Notes: generated by a model from the sequence alone, not told the origin. 64,000 nt of DNA from BOKV01 sp041987205 (GCA_041987205.1 JBHIWX010000004.1:1-64000), one strand, 5' to 3'. Numbered from the stretch's first letter, positions 42,327 to 52,355 are shown. Numbers and translations are program-made.

Positions 42327-44963
42327 TCAAACCACGATGTTGACGATTCTTCCTGGCACAATGATGACCTTGCGCGGCGCGGCGCCGGCAAGTGCCTTCT
42401 TTACCACATCGAGGGCGAGTGTTGCAGCCTCAATGTCGTCCTTGCCGGCATCGGCGGCAATGGAAACATCGCCGCGCTTCTTGCCGTTGATCTGGACCGG
42501 CAGCACGATCTGCGATTCGGTGACCAGTTCGGGATCATAGGTCGGCCATTCGCTTTCGGCGACCAGACCCTCGCCACCGAGCGCGGACCAGCATTCCTCG
42601 GCCAGGTGCGGCATCATCGGTGCGATGAGCTGGGTCAGCGTCATCGCCGCCGCGCGCGCGGCTGCGCGCATATCGGCATCGGATTTGCCGGAAGCCTCGC
42701 CCCATGCCGCGTTCAGCTCGTTGGTCATGGTGTAGATGTGCGCCACGCAACGGTTGAACCGGAGCTGGGACACGTCTTCCTCGACCGCCTTGACTGTCTT
42801 GTGCGCAACCCGCGTGAGCGCCAACGCGGCTTCGCCAGGGGCATCACCGGCGATATCTGAAGCTTCGGTTGCTGCCGCGATCTCGGAGATCAGGCGCCAC
42901 AGGCGCTGGACGAAGCGATGGGCGCCCTCGACACCTGCTTCCGTCCAGATCACGTCGCGGTCGGGCGGCGAATCGGACAGCATGAACCAGCGCGCGGTGT
43001 CCGCGCCGTAGCTGGAAATGATGTCATCCGGGTCGACGACGTTCTTGCGCGACTTCGACATTTTCTCGATCGAACCGATCGTCAGTTCCTCGCCGGTCTC
43101 GATCAGAAAGGCGCGGCGCTTGCCGTCGGCCTCCTCGATGCGGACGTCGGCGGGCGCCATCCAGCCCTTCGATCCCCTGTAGGTCTCGTGCACCACCATG
43201 CCCTGGGTGAACAGGCCCTCGAAGGGTTCCTCGACCTCGTTGACATGACCGGTCGCCTTCATGGCGCGGGTGAAGAAGCGCGAATAGAGCAGGTGCAGGA
43301 TCGCGTGCTCGATGCCACCGATATACTGGTTGACCGGCAGCCAACCCTTCTCACCGTCGACATAGTCCAGCGTGGTCGGTGCGTTCTCGTTCCACGGATC
43401 GGTGTAGCGCGCGAAATACCAGGATGAATCGACGAACGTGTCCATCGTGTCGGTGTCACGCCGGGCGTCGCCACCGCATTTCGGACAGGTCGCGTGGCTC
43501 CAGCTCGGATGATGGTCGAGCGGATTGCCCGGCTTGTCGAAGCTGACATCCATCGGCAATTCGATCGGCAGATCGGAATCGGGTGCCGGCAGGGTGCCAC
43601 ACGCGTCGCAATGGATCGCCGGGATCGGACATCCCCAATAGCGCTGGCGCGAAATCAGCCAGTCGCGCAGGCGGAACTGCACGCGGCGCTCGGCCATCGG
43701 CTTTCCGGCGTCCGTCTTCACCTTTTCGAGGCGGCTGGCGACCTCCTCGAAGGCTTCATCCGGGCGCATGCCGTCGAGGAAGCGCGAACGTATCATCACG
43801 CCGTCGCCGACATAGGCTTCCTCGGTGATCTGGAACGTCGCGGCGTCGGCGTCCGCCGGCATCACCACCGGAATGACCGGCAGGCCATATTTGTTGGCGA
43901 AATCGAGGTCGCGCTGATCGCCCGAGGGACAGCCGAAGATCGCGCCCGTGCCGTAGTCCATCAGCACGAAATTGGCGACATAGACCGGCAGGGTCCAGCT
44001 CTCGTCGAAGGGATGGACGGCGCGAATGCCGGTGTCGAAGCCCTTCTTTTCGGCGGTTTCCAGCGCCGCGGCGGAAGTACCGGCGCGCTTGACCTCTTCG
44101 ATGAAGGCGGCAAGCTCGGGATTGGTCTCGGCTGCCTTCTTCGCGAGCGGATGGTCGGCGGCGATCGCCATGAAAGACGCACCGAAAATCGTGTCCGGCC
44201 GCGTGGTATAGATATCGAGCGCGGTTTCGCCGGACGGTGTGGTGGCCGCATCGAGCGGCCAGCTGATCGCCAGGCCCTCCGAGCGGCCGATCCAGTTGCG
44301 CTGCATGGTGCGCACCTTGTCCGGCCAGCGGTCCAGCGTGTCCAGGCTGTCCAGCAGTTCCTGGCTCATCGAGGTGATCTTGAAGAACCATTGCGTCAGG
44401 TCGCGCTGCTCGACCGGCGCGCCGGAGCGCCAGCCCTTGCCGTCGATGACCTGCTCGTTGGCGAGCACCGTCATGTCGACCGGATCCCAGTTGACCTTGG
44501 CCGTACGGCGTTCCACCAGCCCCGCCTTCCAGAAGTCGAGGAACATCTTCTGCTGGTGCTTGTAATAGGACGGATCGCAGCTCGCGATTTCGCGCGACCA
44601 GTCGAGCGACAGGCCCATCGTCTTGAGCTGCGCCTTCATCGTGTCGATGTTGGCATAGGTCCAGTCGCGCGGATTGACCTTGTTGTCGCGGGCGGCGTTT
44701 TCCGCCGGCAGGCCGAAGGCGTCCCAGCCCATCGGATGCAGCACGTTGAAGCCCTTGGCCCGCTTGAAGCGGGCGATGACGTCGCCCATGGTGTAGTTGC
44801 GGACATGACCCATGTGGATGCGCCCCGACGGATAGGGGAACATCTCGAGCACGTAATATTTCGGACGCGGGTCGTCGTTCGACGTCTCGAAGAGCTTGCG
44901 CTCGTCCCAGATTTTCCGCCAACGCGGCTCGACCTGTCTTGCGTTGTAGCGTTCGCTTGCCAT
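42327..44963 (-). CDS. leuS: leucyl-tRNA synthetase
   Basis: Class Ia aminoacyl-tRNA synthetase charging tRNA-Leu. 878 residues, with the HIGH counterpart HMGHVRNYTMGD, KMSKSRKNVVDPDD, CP1 editing domain (TRPDTIFGASFMAIAADHPL) and zinc-binding CDACGTLP and CPKCGGDAR segments. The ATG at 44961-44963 begins conserved sequence; homology is absent in the open frame upstream to 45083. First gene of leuS-lptE-holA and divergent from yggS with 229 bp between. Confidence 0.98.
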   Translation of the reverse strand: MASERYNARQVEPRWRKIWDERKLFETSNDDPRPKYYVLEMFPYPSGRIHMGHVRNYTMGDVIARFKRAKGFNVLHPMGWDAFGLPAENAARDNKVNPRDWTYANIDTMKAQLKTMGLSLDWSREIASCDPSYYKHQQKMFLDFWKAGLVERRTAKVNWDPVDMTVLANEQVIDGKGWRSGAPVEQRDLTQWFFKITSMSQELLDSLDTLDRWPDKVRTMQRNWIGRSEGLAISWPLDAATTPSGETALDIYTTRPDTIFGASFMAIAADHPLAKKAAETNPELAAFIEEVKRAGTSAAALETAEKKGFDTGIRAVHPFDESWTLPVYVANFVLMDYGTGAIFGCPSGDQRDLDFANKYGLPVIPVVMPADADAATFQITEEAYVGDGVMIRSRFLDGMRPDEAFEEVASRLEKVKTDAGKPMAERRVQFRLRDWLISRQRYWGCPIPAIHCDACGTLPAPDSDLPIELPMDVSFDKPGNPLDHHPSWSHATCPKCGGDARRDTDTMDTFVDSSWYFARYTDPWNENAPTTLDYVDGEKGWLPVNQYIGGIEHAILHLLYSRFFTRAMKATGHVNEVEEPFEGLFTQGMVVHETYRGSKGWMAPADVRIEEADGKRRAFLIETGEELTIGSIEKMSKSRKNVVDPDDIISSYGADTARWFMLSDSPPDRDVIWTEAGVEGAHRFVQRLWRLISEIAAATEASDIAGDAPGEAALALTRVAHKTVKAVEEDVSQLRFNRCVAHIYTMTNELNAAWGEASGKSDADMRAAARAAAMTLTQLIAPMMPHLAEECWSALGGEGLVAESEWPTYDPELVTESQIVLPVQINGKKRGDVSIAADAGKDDIEAATLALDVVKKALAGAAPRKVIIVPGRIVNIVV

Positions 44964-45192
44964 ATGCGCTGTCTTCGAAAGGTTCCTGCCGCCGGGCGGC
45001 GATGCATCCATCCGGGATTCCGCTCCGCATCGCGCGGGTGGCGGACTTGAAATCTGCGCGGGAGACGGCGACAAACGCCGCAACCGAACCGACCGGCGTG
45101 GTCAACCAGAATTTCACAGGCCGGTCAACAGGCTAGCGGTCGCAGGGTGCAAGCCTTGGCGCATGGCGGAAGAAAAAGGGAAGTTGAACGGC

Positions 45193-45855
45193 ATGAGCGA
45201 TGCGGTCGAACACTACCGGGAAATCGTGCAACGCATCCGGGCGGCCGAGAAGAACGCGGGCCGGGAAGCGGGTGAGACACAGCTCGTTGCCGTGACCAAG
45301 ACGTTCGCGACGGAGGATATCCTGCCGGTGATCGAGGCCGGTCACCGCGTGTTCGGCGAAAATCGAGTTCAGGAAGCGCAGGACAAATGGCCGGCACTGA
45401 AGGAACGCTTTGCCGATCTTGAGCTCCACCTGATCGGGCCGCTCCAGTCCAACAAGGCGGGTGATGCCGTTGCGTTGTTCGACTGTATCGAGACCATCGA
45501 TCGCGACAAGATCGCCAAGGCGATCGCCGCCGAGATGAAAAAGCAGGGCAGGACGCCGAAACTGCTGGTGCAGGTCAATACCGGCGAGGAACCGCAAAAG
45601 GCGGGCATCGCGCCCGGCGAGACGCTCGCCTTCGTCGAACGCTGCCGCGAGGTACATGGTCTGACGATCGAGGGGCTGATGTGCATCCCGCCGTTCGACG
45701 AGAATCCGGGCCCGCATTTCGCGCTGCTGGGCAAGCTCGCCAAAGAGGCGGGCCTGAAGCAGGTATCGATGGGCATGTCGGGCGATTTCGAGATCGCGGT
45801 CGAACTTGGCGCGACGCATGTGCGCGTCGGTTCGGCGATCTTCGGCGCGCGGTAG
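45193..45855 (+). CDS. YggS-type PLP homeostasis protein
   Basis: PLP-binding protein of the YggS/PROSC family with a single alanine-racemase-like barrel; no known catalysis, involved in pyridoxal phosphate homeostasis. 220 residues with LVAVTKTFATEDILPVIEAG (PLP lysine), FGENRVQEAQDKW, LHLIGPLQSNKAG and LMCIPPFDENPGPHF, and SMGMSGDFEIAVELGATHVR at the phosphate loop. The ATG at 45193 follows AGGGAAG, better than the in-frame ATG at 45163. Confidence 0.94.
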   Translation: MSDAVEHYREIVQRIRAAEKNAGREAGETQLVAVTKTFATEDILPVIEAGHRVFGENRVQEAQDKWPALKERFADLELHLIGPLQSNKAGDAVALFDCIETIDRDKIAKAIAAEMKKQGRTPKLLVQVNTGEEPQKAGIAPGETLAFVERCREVHGLTIEGLMCIPPFDENPGPHFALLGKLAKEAGLKQVSMGMSGDFEIAVELGATHVRVGSAIFGAR

Positions 45856-45861
45856 CGGCCT

Positions 45862-46446
45862 TCAGGACAGAATCTTCAGAACCTGACCGGGCCGCATGCG
45901 CGTCAGCAATTGGCGCATCGCCGACGGTTCGACGGCGACACAGCCGAGCGTCGGATTACCATTCTCCGGGGCAAGATGAAAAAAGATGGCGCTGCCCCGG
46001 CCGCGCCGGCGAGGATGGATGTTCCAGTCCAGAACAAGGCAGATGACGTAGAGCCGGTCGTCGCGCATCATGCGTACGTGGCTGGCCGAAAAGGGCAATT
46101 GCACCGGGTGATTGTAGGCCGGATGGCCGGGATCGTCACACCAGCCGTCAGCCGGTCCGATGGCTTCGTATTCGCCATACATGCGATTTGGCCTGACCCT
46201 GTCGCGCCGGATCCAGCCGCCGAGGATGCGGTGCGTGCCGGCCGGCGTCGCGCGGTCACCCTCGCGCTTGAAGGCGGTGATTCCGGTCGTGCCCAGAACG
46301 CAAGGAAAGACACGGTCGCTCACATCGATCAGCCCTCGATGCGGCGTGCGACCCGGTGCGCGACGCAGGAACCAGGCCGAGGGGCCCACGTCTCGCGCCG
46401 ACCGATTCGGGTTTCCGGCTTGCGTCAATCTGGGTCTCCGGTGCAA
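45862..46446 (-). CDS. L,D-transpeptidase (YkuD family)
   Basis: Predicted L,D-transpeptidase that forms 3-3 peptidoglycan cross-links or attaches lipoproteins. The catalytic region is IFFHLAPENGNPTLGCVAVE, where H and the GC pair are the expected histidine and cysteine nucleophile. 194 residues with no signal peptide in the given frame. The start is a TTG at 46444-46446 and is uncertain; other TTG or GTG starts are possible. It ends 6 bp after yggS (convergent) and is divergent from the response regulator. Confidence 0.85.
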   Translation of the reverse strand: MHRRPRLTQAGNPNRSARDVGPSAWFLRRAPGRTPHRGLIDVSDRVFPCVLGTTGITAFKREGDRATPAGTHRILGGWIRRDRVRPNRMYGEYEAIGPADGWCDDPGHPAYNHPVQLPFSASHVRMMRDDRLYVICLVLDWNIHPRRRGRGSAIFFHLAPENGNPTLGCVAVEPSAMRQLLTRMRPGQVLKILS

Positions 46447-46588
46447 TGACTGCCTTTACCTTGCGCAAGTTTGGATGCTGGCAAACAGTTTTCAACTCGC
46501 ATATTTTGTGTTTAGCACCTTCAACCGACTATTAATCACGTTACGTAAGGGCGATACTCCGGATTCGGACGGTTTGCGCGGTGAATGG

Positions 46589-47272
46589 ATGACGGCAAGA
46601 CATATTCTCATTGTCGATGACGACGACGATCTGCGCGAGGCGCTGAGCGAGCAGTTGTCGCTTTACGAGGAATTCGAGATCACCTGCGAAGCCAGCGCGG
46701 CGCGCGGCATCCAGGCGGCGCGCAATGCGCATGTCGATCTGCTGCTCATGGATGTCGGCCTGCAGGACATGGACGGCCGCGAGGCGGTGAAGCTCCTGCG
46801 CAAGGGTGGCTTCAAGGCGCCGATCATCATGCTGACCGGCCACGACACCGATTCCGATACCATTTTAGGGCTGGAAGCCGGTGCCAATGATTACGTCACC
46901 AAGCCGTTCCGCTTCGCGGTGCTGCTGGCGCGGATGCGCGCGCAGCTGCGCACGCATGAGCAGAGCGAGGACGCGGTTTTTCAGATCGGCCATTACACGT
47001 TCAAGCCGGCGCAGAAGATGATGATCGACGATTCGGGCAACAAGGTCCGGCTGACGGAGAAGGAATCGGCAATCGTCAAATATCTCTACCGCGCCGAGCA
47101 GAAGGTGATCGGGCGGGATGAATTGCTGGAGCAGGTCTGGGGCTATAATTCGGGCGTTACCACGCACACACTGGAAACGCATATCTACCGGCTCCGGCAG
47201 AAGATCGAAAAGGATCCGTCCAACGCCCGACTGCTGGTGACCGAGGGCGGAGGCTACAAGCTCGTTCCGTGA
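46589..47272 (+). CDS. cenR: OmpR-family response regulator, CenR/OtpR-like
   Basis: DNA-binding response regulator, 227 residues. Receiver domain with acidic pocket LIVDDDDDLRE, phospho-acceptor aspartate in LLLMDVGL, MLTGHD and the switch lysine in YVTKPF; winged helix with HIYRLRQKIEKDPSNARLLV, ending GGGYKLVP. I recognise the sequence as close to Brucella OtpR / CenR of other Alphaproteobacteria, essential cell-envelope regulators. The ATG at 46589 begins the receiver. Its stop overlaps the GTG start of the next gene (GTGA), the same pairing described for otpR. Confidence 0.85.
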   Translation: MTARHILIVDDDDDLREALSEQLSLYEEFEITCEASAARGIQAARNAHVDLLLMDVGLQDMDGREAVKLLRKGGFKAPIIMLTGHDTDSDTILGLEAGANDYVTKPFRFAVLLARMRAQLRTHEQSEDAVFQIGHYTFKPAQKMMIDDSGNKVRLTEKESAIVKYLYRAEQKVIGRDELLEQVWGYNSGVTTHTLETHIYRLRQKIEKDPSNARLLVTEGGGYKLVP

Positions 47273-47841
47273 GCCTGGACCAGGATATCAGCCTCCTTTC
47301 CAAGGTTGGGCTTTTTCAGGGATTTTCACCCGATCAGCTTCGGTTGATCGCGTTCGGGTCGGAACGCGAACACCTGCCGCAGGGCACGGTGCTGTTCGTG
47401 GAGGGTGAATCGGCCGATGGCGGCTATGTGGTCGCCTCGGGTCAGGTCGATTTGATGCTTCAGCGCGGCAAGCGTCAGGTCGTGCTCGAATCGGCGACCG
47501 AAGGCGGGCTGATTGGCGAGGTCGCGCTGATGGCGGCCAACAAGCGCTCGACGGATGCCGTTGCGCGGGTGGAAAGCGAAGTGCTGCACATCGCCCGCCC
47601 GCTGTTTTTGCGCATGCTGCGCGAATATCCAGAGACGGCTGCCTTCCTGCACGGACGCCTGGCGCAATCGGTGCACAAGCTGATGGGCCAGCTCGCCGAT
47701 GTGCATGGCAGGCTCGACACGATCGCTTCACTGCGCGAGCTCAAGGCTCTAGGCGACAGCGAAGACGATTGGATCGAAGCGGCGGAACGCGACGGCGCGC
47801 ACGTGGAGAGCGAAACGGAAGTCGACGAAACGTCAAGCTGA
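47269..47841 (+). CDS. cyclic-nucleotide-binding domain protein
   Basis: A 190-residue protein with one CNB domain (about residues 15-115), but no HTH. The fold's landmarks are FSPDQLRLIAFGSEREHLPQ, VLFVEGESADGGYVVASGQV and the phosphate-cassette GEVALMAANKRSTDAVARVE. The C-terminal part is helical and acidic. Database names include cAMP-dependent-kinase regulatory-subunit-like. The GTG at 47269 overlaps the cenR stop, so translation is coupled. The ligand and target are unknown; an adaptor for the response regulator is a guess. Confidence 0.85.
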   Translation: MSLDQDISLLSKVGLFQGFSPDQLRLIAFGSEREHLPQGTVLFVEGESADGGYVVASGQVDLMLQRGKRQVVLESATEGGLIGEVALMAANKRSTDAVARVESEVLHIARPLFLRMLREYPETAAFLHGRLAQSVHKLMGQLADVHGRLDTIASLRELKALGDSEDDWIEAAERDGAHVESETEVDETSS

Positions 47842-47899
47842 GCCGAGACTCGAAAAATCCGGTCGGCGTTCGAGGGCCTTTCACGCCCAAGTGTGGAAT

Positions 47900-48703
47900 T
47901 CAGGCGAGATCCAGTGTCGCAAGCACCGGAACGTGGTCGGATGGGCGCCCCCAGCCGCGCGCCTCGCGCACGACCTCGATGCCTGAAACTTTTCCGGCCA
48001 GTTGCGGCGCAGCCCAGATGTGGTCGAGCCTCCGGCCGCGATCGCTCGCCTCCCAATCGCGAGCGCGATAGCTCCACCAGGTGTAGAGCTTTTCCTCCGG
48101 CGGAACGGCATTGCGGACCAGATCGGACCAGCCGCCCTTCTCGAAGGCGCGAGTCAGGCCCTCGGTCTCGACCGGCGTGTGGCTGACCACCTTGAGCAGC
48201 TGCTTGTGCGACCAGACGTCGTTTTCGAGCGGGGCGATGTTGAGATCGCCGACGAGAATCGACGGTGTGCCGGAATCCATGGCGCGGATCGTTTCCATCT
48301 CGGTCACGAAACGCAGCTTGTGGTCGAATTTCGGGTTCTTCACCGGATCGGGTTCGTCGCCGCCGGCGGGCACGTAGAAATTATGCAGGCGCACGGGGTC
48401 GCCGCCGGATTCGAAATCGACCGAGACATGGCGGCAATCGCCCATGCCGCAGAAATCGCGCGAGTGAATTTCCCGGATCGGCCGGCGCGATAGCGTGGCG
48501 ACGCCGTGATAGCCCTTCTGGCCGTGCACCGCCTGATGCTCATAGCCGAGTTTGGTGAAGGCCTTGCCCGGGAACTGGTCGTTCTGGCACTTGATTTCCT
48601 GCAGGCAGAGGATGTCGGGCTGCCATTTTTCCAGGAATTCAACGACCAGCGACTGGCGCAGACGAACCGAATTGATGTTCCAGGTCGCGATCGTGATAGG
48701 CAT
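47900..48703 (-). CDS. xth: exodeoxyribonuclease III
   Basis: AP endonuclease and 3' exonuclease in base-excision repair. 267 residues with the EEP-family motifs MPITIATWNINSVRLR, LCLQEIKCQND, VPAGGDEPDP, GDLNIAPLENDVW and the C-terminal SDHVPVLATL. The ATG at 48701-48703 begins homology; the open frame extends to 48733. It converges with the CNB gene and is followed on the other side by the LolA-like gene upstream at 134 bp. Confidence 0.96.
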   Translation of the reverse strand: MPITIATWNINSVRLRQSLVVEFLEKWQPDILCLQEIKCQNDQFPGKAFTKLGYEHQAVHGQKGYHGVATLSRRPIREIHSRDFCGMGDCRHVSVDFESGGDPVRLHNFYVPAGGDEPDPVKNPKFDHKLRFVTEMETIRAMDSGTPSILVGDLNIAPLENDVWSHKQLLKVVSHTPVETEGLTRAFEKGGWSDLVRNAVPPEEKLYTWWSYRARDWEASDRGRRLDHIWAAPQLAGKVSGIEVVREARGWGRPSDHVPVLATLDLA

Positions 48704-48837
48704 GGGAAACCGGCGGGCAGATTGCGGGAGCACCCAAAATGATCGGGTGGACCACGCGATGCAAGGCCGGTCGCCTCAGGGGATGAGCCTGTCCACGCCT
48801 TTCGGCTGGCCGGGTCGCGTTGCGATCCGGCGGTTGA

Positions 48838-49515
48838 TCAGCGGTTGGATTGGCCCAATTGCTTGGAGCGCTGGATCGCCAGCTCGTCGAACTTGAACAG
48901 GCGGTCGGGCAACTGGACGTTCTTTTCGACGTTGAAGACCATGACCGAGGTTTCCGAACCCGTGGAATCCTTGACCGTCCACTGGCGCAGATCGAAGGTC
49001 TCGGGATCGAACATCAGCGTGATGAGCGCGTCGCCGAAAACCTTGTCGTCACCCATGACGATGGTGGTCAGATCGGGCTCGTTGACCACCGACTTGATGT
49101 TGGTGTCGCTGAACTCGATACGGTCGGTAAGCAGCAGCTTCAGCGGCGTCTTGTCGAGCGGGTAGAAATCCCAGGTCTTCAGCTTCTTGTTGTGAACGGC
49201 GACCGTCCTGCCGTTGGAAATGACTTCCACCGGCGAGGTCTGCTGGTAGTTGAAGCGGATCTTGCCGGGCCGGGCGATGTAAAAGGTGCCGCCGGTCTGG
49301 TCGCCATTGGGGCCGAACTGCAGGAATTCCCCGGTCATGGTCGGCACCGCGGCGAAATGATCCGAAAGCGCCTCGACGGTTTCCTCATTGGTCATCGCGG
49401 CTTCTTCGGCCTGCGCGGCGGCCGGGACGGCGAGCGCGATCGATGCCATGGCGACGAGCATGGCGGCGCGGCGGCCTGTCTGGCGCCAGTTTCGGATGAG
49501 GCTGGGGAATTTCAT
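48838..49515 (-). CDS. lolA: LolA-like outer-membrane lipoprotein carrier
   Basis: Periplasmic chaperone that shuttles lipoproteins from the Lol exporter to the outer membrane. 225 residues with a signal peptide (RAAMLVAMASIALAVPAAAQA-E), and mature sequence MTGEFLQFGPNGDQTGGTFY and RPGKIRFNYQQTSP typical of LolA. The ATG at 49513-49515 begins the signal peptide. It lies 133 bp downstream of ftsK, the conserved ftsK-lolA order. Confidence 0.92.
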   Translation of the reverse strand: MKFPSLIRNWRQTGRRAAMLVAMASIALAVPAAAQAEEAAMTNEETVEALSDHFAAVPTMTGEFLQFGPNGDQTGGTFYIARPGKIRFNYQQTSPVEVISNGRTVAVHNKKLKTWDFYPLDKTPLKLLLTDRIEFSDTNIKSVVNEPDLTTIVMGDDKVFGDALITLMFDPETFDLRQWTVKDSTGSETSVMVFNVEKNVQLPDRLFKFDELAIQRSKQLGQSNR

Positions 49516-49648
49516 CTGGTGGTATCCAACAATAGGGTTGCTTGTGCCCGTCGGCGTTTGAAGGCACGTTTCACATGGCGGTCCGCGATGGCCGAAACAA
49601 GGCGTAGCGATGACCATTCTCCGGCGTTCGCGCCGGCAAAACCGGCCG

Positions 49649-52276
49649 TCAGATCGTTTCGTCCTCGCCCGGCACCAGGATCTCGCGCTTGCCGGCATGG
49701 TTGGCCGGGCCGATCAGCCCTTCCTTCTCCATGCGCTCGATCAGCGAAGCCGCCCGGTTATACCCGATTCCCAGCCGGCGCTGAATGTAGCTCGTCGAGA
49801 CCTTGCGATCCTTGAGCACCACGGCGACCGCCTGATCGTAAAGATCGTTCGACTGCGCCAGCGCATCGATGCCGGCCGGCGCGTCGCCGCCTTCGCCACC
49901 CTCCTCGTCTTCCTCGGTGACGTTGTCGAGATATTCGGGCACGCCCTGCGTCTTGAGGTGGGCGACAACCTTCTCGACCTCGTCGTCGGAGACGAAGGGT
50001 CCATGGACACGCTGGATGCGGCCGCCGCCGGCCATGTAGAGCATGTCGCCCATGCCGAGGAGTTGTTCTGCGCCCTGCTCGCCCAGAATGGTGCGGCTGT
50101 CGATCTTCGAGGTGACCTGGAAGGAGATGCGGGTCGGGAAGTTGGCCTTGATCGTGCCGGTGATGACGTCGACCGACGGGCGCTGGGTCGCCATGATGAC
50201 GTGGATGCCGGCGGCGCGTGCCATCTGCGCCAGACGCTGGATCGCGCCCTCGATATCCTTGCCGGCGACCATCATCAGATCGGCCATCTCGTCGATGATG
50301 ACGACGATATAGGGCATCGGATCGAGCTCGAGTTCCTCGGTCTCGTAGATCGCCTCACCGGACTGGCGGTCGAAGCCGGTCTGAACGGTGCGGCTCAGCG
50401 TTTCGCCCTTCTTCTGCGCTTCGGCGACGCGGGTGTTGTAGCCCTCGATGTTGCGCACGCCGAGCTTCGACATCTTGCGGTAGCGTTCCTCCATCTCGCG
50501 CACGGTCCATTTGAGCGCGACGACGGCCTTTTTCGGATCGGTGACGACCGGGGTGAGCAGATGCGGGATACCGTCATAGATCGACAGTTCCAGCATTTTG
50601 GGGTCGATCATGATCAGACGCACCTGCTCGGGCGACATGCGGTAAAGCACCGACAGGATCATGGTGTTGATGGCGACCGACTTGCCCGAGCCGGTAGTGC
50701 CGGCGACGAGCAGATGCGGCATCTTGGCGAGATCGGCGATCACCGGCTCGCCGCCGATGGTCTTGCCGAGAATGAGCGACAGCTTGCCCTTGGTCGATTC
50801 GTAATCCTTGCTGGACAGCAATTCGTGCAGGAACACGGTTTCGCGCCGCGAGTTCGGCAGTTCGATGCCGATGGCATTGCGGCCCGGCACGACGGCGACA
50901 CGGCAGGCGATCGCGCTCATGGAGCGGGCGATATCGTCGGCAAGGCCGATGACGCGCGAGGATTTGATGCCCGGGGCGGGTTCGAGCTCGTAGAGCGTTA
51001 CGACGGGGCCGGGCCGGACGTTGATGATCTCGCCCTTGACGCCGAAATCCTCCAGCACGCCCTCGAGCAGGCGGGCGTTCTGTTCCAGGGCTTCCGGGCT
51101 GACGGTGGCTTCGGCGCCCTTTTTCTTCGGCTCGGAGAGCAGATGAAGCTGTGGCAGTTCAAAATTGCCATCGGACAGCAGCGAAGGCTGGGCTTCGCGC
51201 GCGGCACGATTGCCCGGACGTACCCTGGCGGTGGAGGGCTGAACCCGGTTCGTCGCCGGGCCGGCTTGCGGCTGCATGTCGGTCTCGATTGCCGCCGAAA
51301 ACGCGTCGTCGTCCAGCAGGTCGCCCTGATCGTCGTCGAGGCCGTGGACTTCCTCGCCATAATCGGGAGCGAGATCCGGCGCGCGAAGGTAATCGTCGTC
51401 CGACCAGTCCTGTTCGGCGGCGTCACGCCTTGCGGGGTTGGCGTAGTCCTCCAGCCCGTCATCGGGCGGGGTGGTCAACCGCGACCATGTCCGCGCCGAC
51501 CATGGCCCGAGGCCGGAAATCACGGAGCGCTTCGGCGTTTCGCCGCGCGCGTTCGCCTCGCGGGCCTTCGCACGGGGGCGCAATCTTGCGCGCACCATCA
51601 GATACCAATGGGTGAGCGCGCCCAGCGTCAGGCCGGAATCGTCTTCCTCGTCGTCGAGGATTTCGCCGGTTTCGGCATCATATTGCAGGCCTTGCGGGTT
51701 GCGGCGGCCGAGCAGTCCGGCGGCGTAGAGCACCAGCGGGAAGGCGAGAAGCGCAAAGAACAGGCCGAGACCGACGGCCAGCATGCCACCCGGATAGCTG
51801 CCGGTGGCGAGCGCTGGAATCTTCAACACGAGGTCGCCAGCCACGCCGCCCAGACCGGTCGGCAGCGGCCAGCCCGAAGGCCGCGGCAGGCAGCCGACGG
51901 CGGCGGCGGCAAACAGCGTCGCGGGAAGCCAGACGACGAGCCGGCGTTTCCACTTGCCGACGCTGTGACGGAAAATCTTGAGCCAGGCCCAGATGGCGGG
52001 CGGCACAAGGGCGACGACGCTGGCGATGCCGACGAACTGCATCATCAGATCGGCGATGGAGGCGCCAAGAAAGCCGCCGGCATTCTGTGGGACGCGGCCA
52101 TTGGCGCTCGAAAGGCTGGGATCGGATACGTTCCAGGTCGCAAGCGCGGCGAAGACGAAAAGGATGGCCGCCAGCAATGCCAGACCGGCGAGCACGCCAA
52201 GCTGGCGCGACAGGCGACCGGTGGCCCGTTCCCCGTCCCCTTCCATTCCGCCCGAGTGAATACCGGAAAGCTGCAT
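49649..52276 (-). CDS. ftsK: DNA translocase FtsK
   Basis: Septal ATP-driven translocase that clears chromosome DNA at division and activates XerCD recombination. 875 residues: N-terminal membrane domain with four hydrophobic segments in residues about 25-200, a linker, motor domain with Walker A LVAGTTGSGKSVAINT and Walker B IVVIIDEMADLMMV, and the C-terminal gamma winged helix (VSTSYIQRRLGIGYNRAA) that reads polar KOPS. The ATG at 52274-52276 follows GGAG. A perfect CtrA site lies 80 bp upstream. Confidence 0.97.
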   Translation of the reverse strand: MQLSGIHSGGMEGDGERATGRLSRQLGVLAGLALLAAILFVFAALATWNVSDPSLSSANGRVPQNAGGFLGASIADLMMQFVGIASVVALVPPAIWAWLKIFRHSVGKWKRRLVVWLPATLFAAAAVGCLPRPSGWPLPTGLGGVAGDLVLKIPALATGSYPGGMLAVGLGLFFALLAFPLVLYAAGLLGRRNPQGLQYDAETGEILDDEEDDSGLTLGALTHWYLMVRARLRPRAKAREANARGETPKRSVISGLGPWSARTWSRLTTPPDDGLEDYANPARRDAAEQDWSDDDYLRAPDLAPDYGEEVHGLDDDQGDLLDDDAFSAAIETDMQPQAGPATNRVQPSTARVRPGNRAAREAQPSLLSDGNFELPQLHLLSEPKKKGAEATVSPEALEQNARLLEGVLEDFGVKGEIINVRPGPVVTLYELEPAPGIKSSRVIGLADDIARSMSAIACRVAVVPGRNAIGIELPNSRRETVFLHELLSSKDYESTKGKLSLILGKTIGGEPVIADLAKMPHLLVAGTTGSGKSVAINTMILSVLYRMSPEQVRLIMIDPKMLELSIYDGIPHLLTPVVTDPKKAVVALKWTVREMEERYRKMSKLGVRNIEGYNTRVAEAQKKGETLSRTVQTGFDRQSGEAIYETEELELDPMPYIVVIIDEMADLMMVAGKDIEGAIQRLAQMARAAGIHVIMATQRPSVDVITGTIKANFPTRISFQVTSKIDSRTILGEQGAEQLLGMGDMLYMAGGGRIQRVHGPFVSDDEVEKVVAHLKTQGVPEYLDNVTEEDEEGGEGGDAPAGIDALAQSNDLYDQAVAVVLKDRKVSTSYIQRRLGIGYNRAASLIERMEKEGLIGPANHAGKREILVPGEDETI

Positions 52277-52355
52277 GCCTCAACTCCGCCGCCTTGAACC
52301 TGTCGCGTAAACACACTTCCGCATGATCTTGCTGCACAAACCTAAGAGCGGAAGG

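Noticed and set aside
44964..45192. Leader or T-box-like element before leuS
   Set aside because: No attenuator, leucine-rich leader peptide or T-box sequence recognised in the divergent leuS-yggS spacer.
49610..52297. 895-codon plus-strand open frame across ftsK
   Set aside because: Exact antisense shadow of a confidently identified gene in high-G+C DNA; composition and lack of recognisable domains argue against coding.
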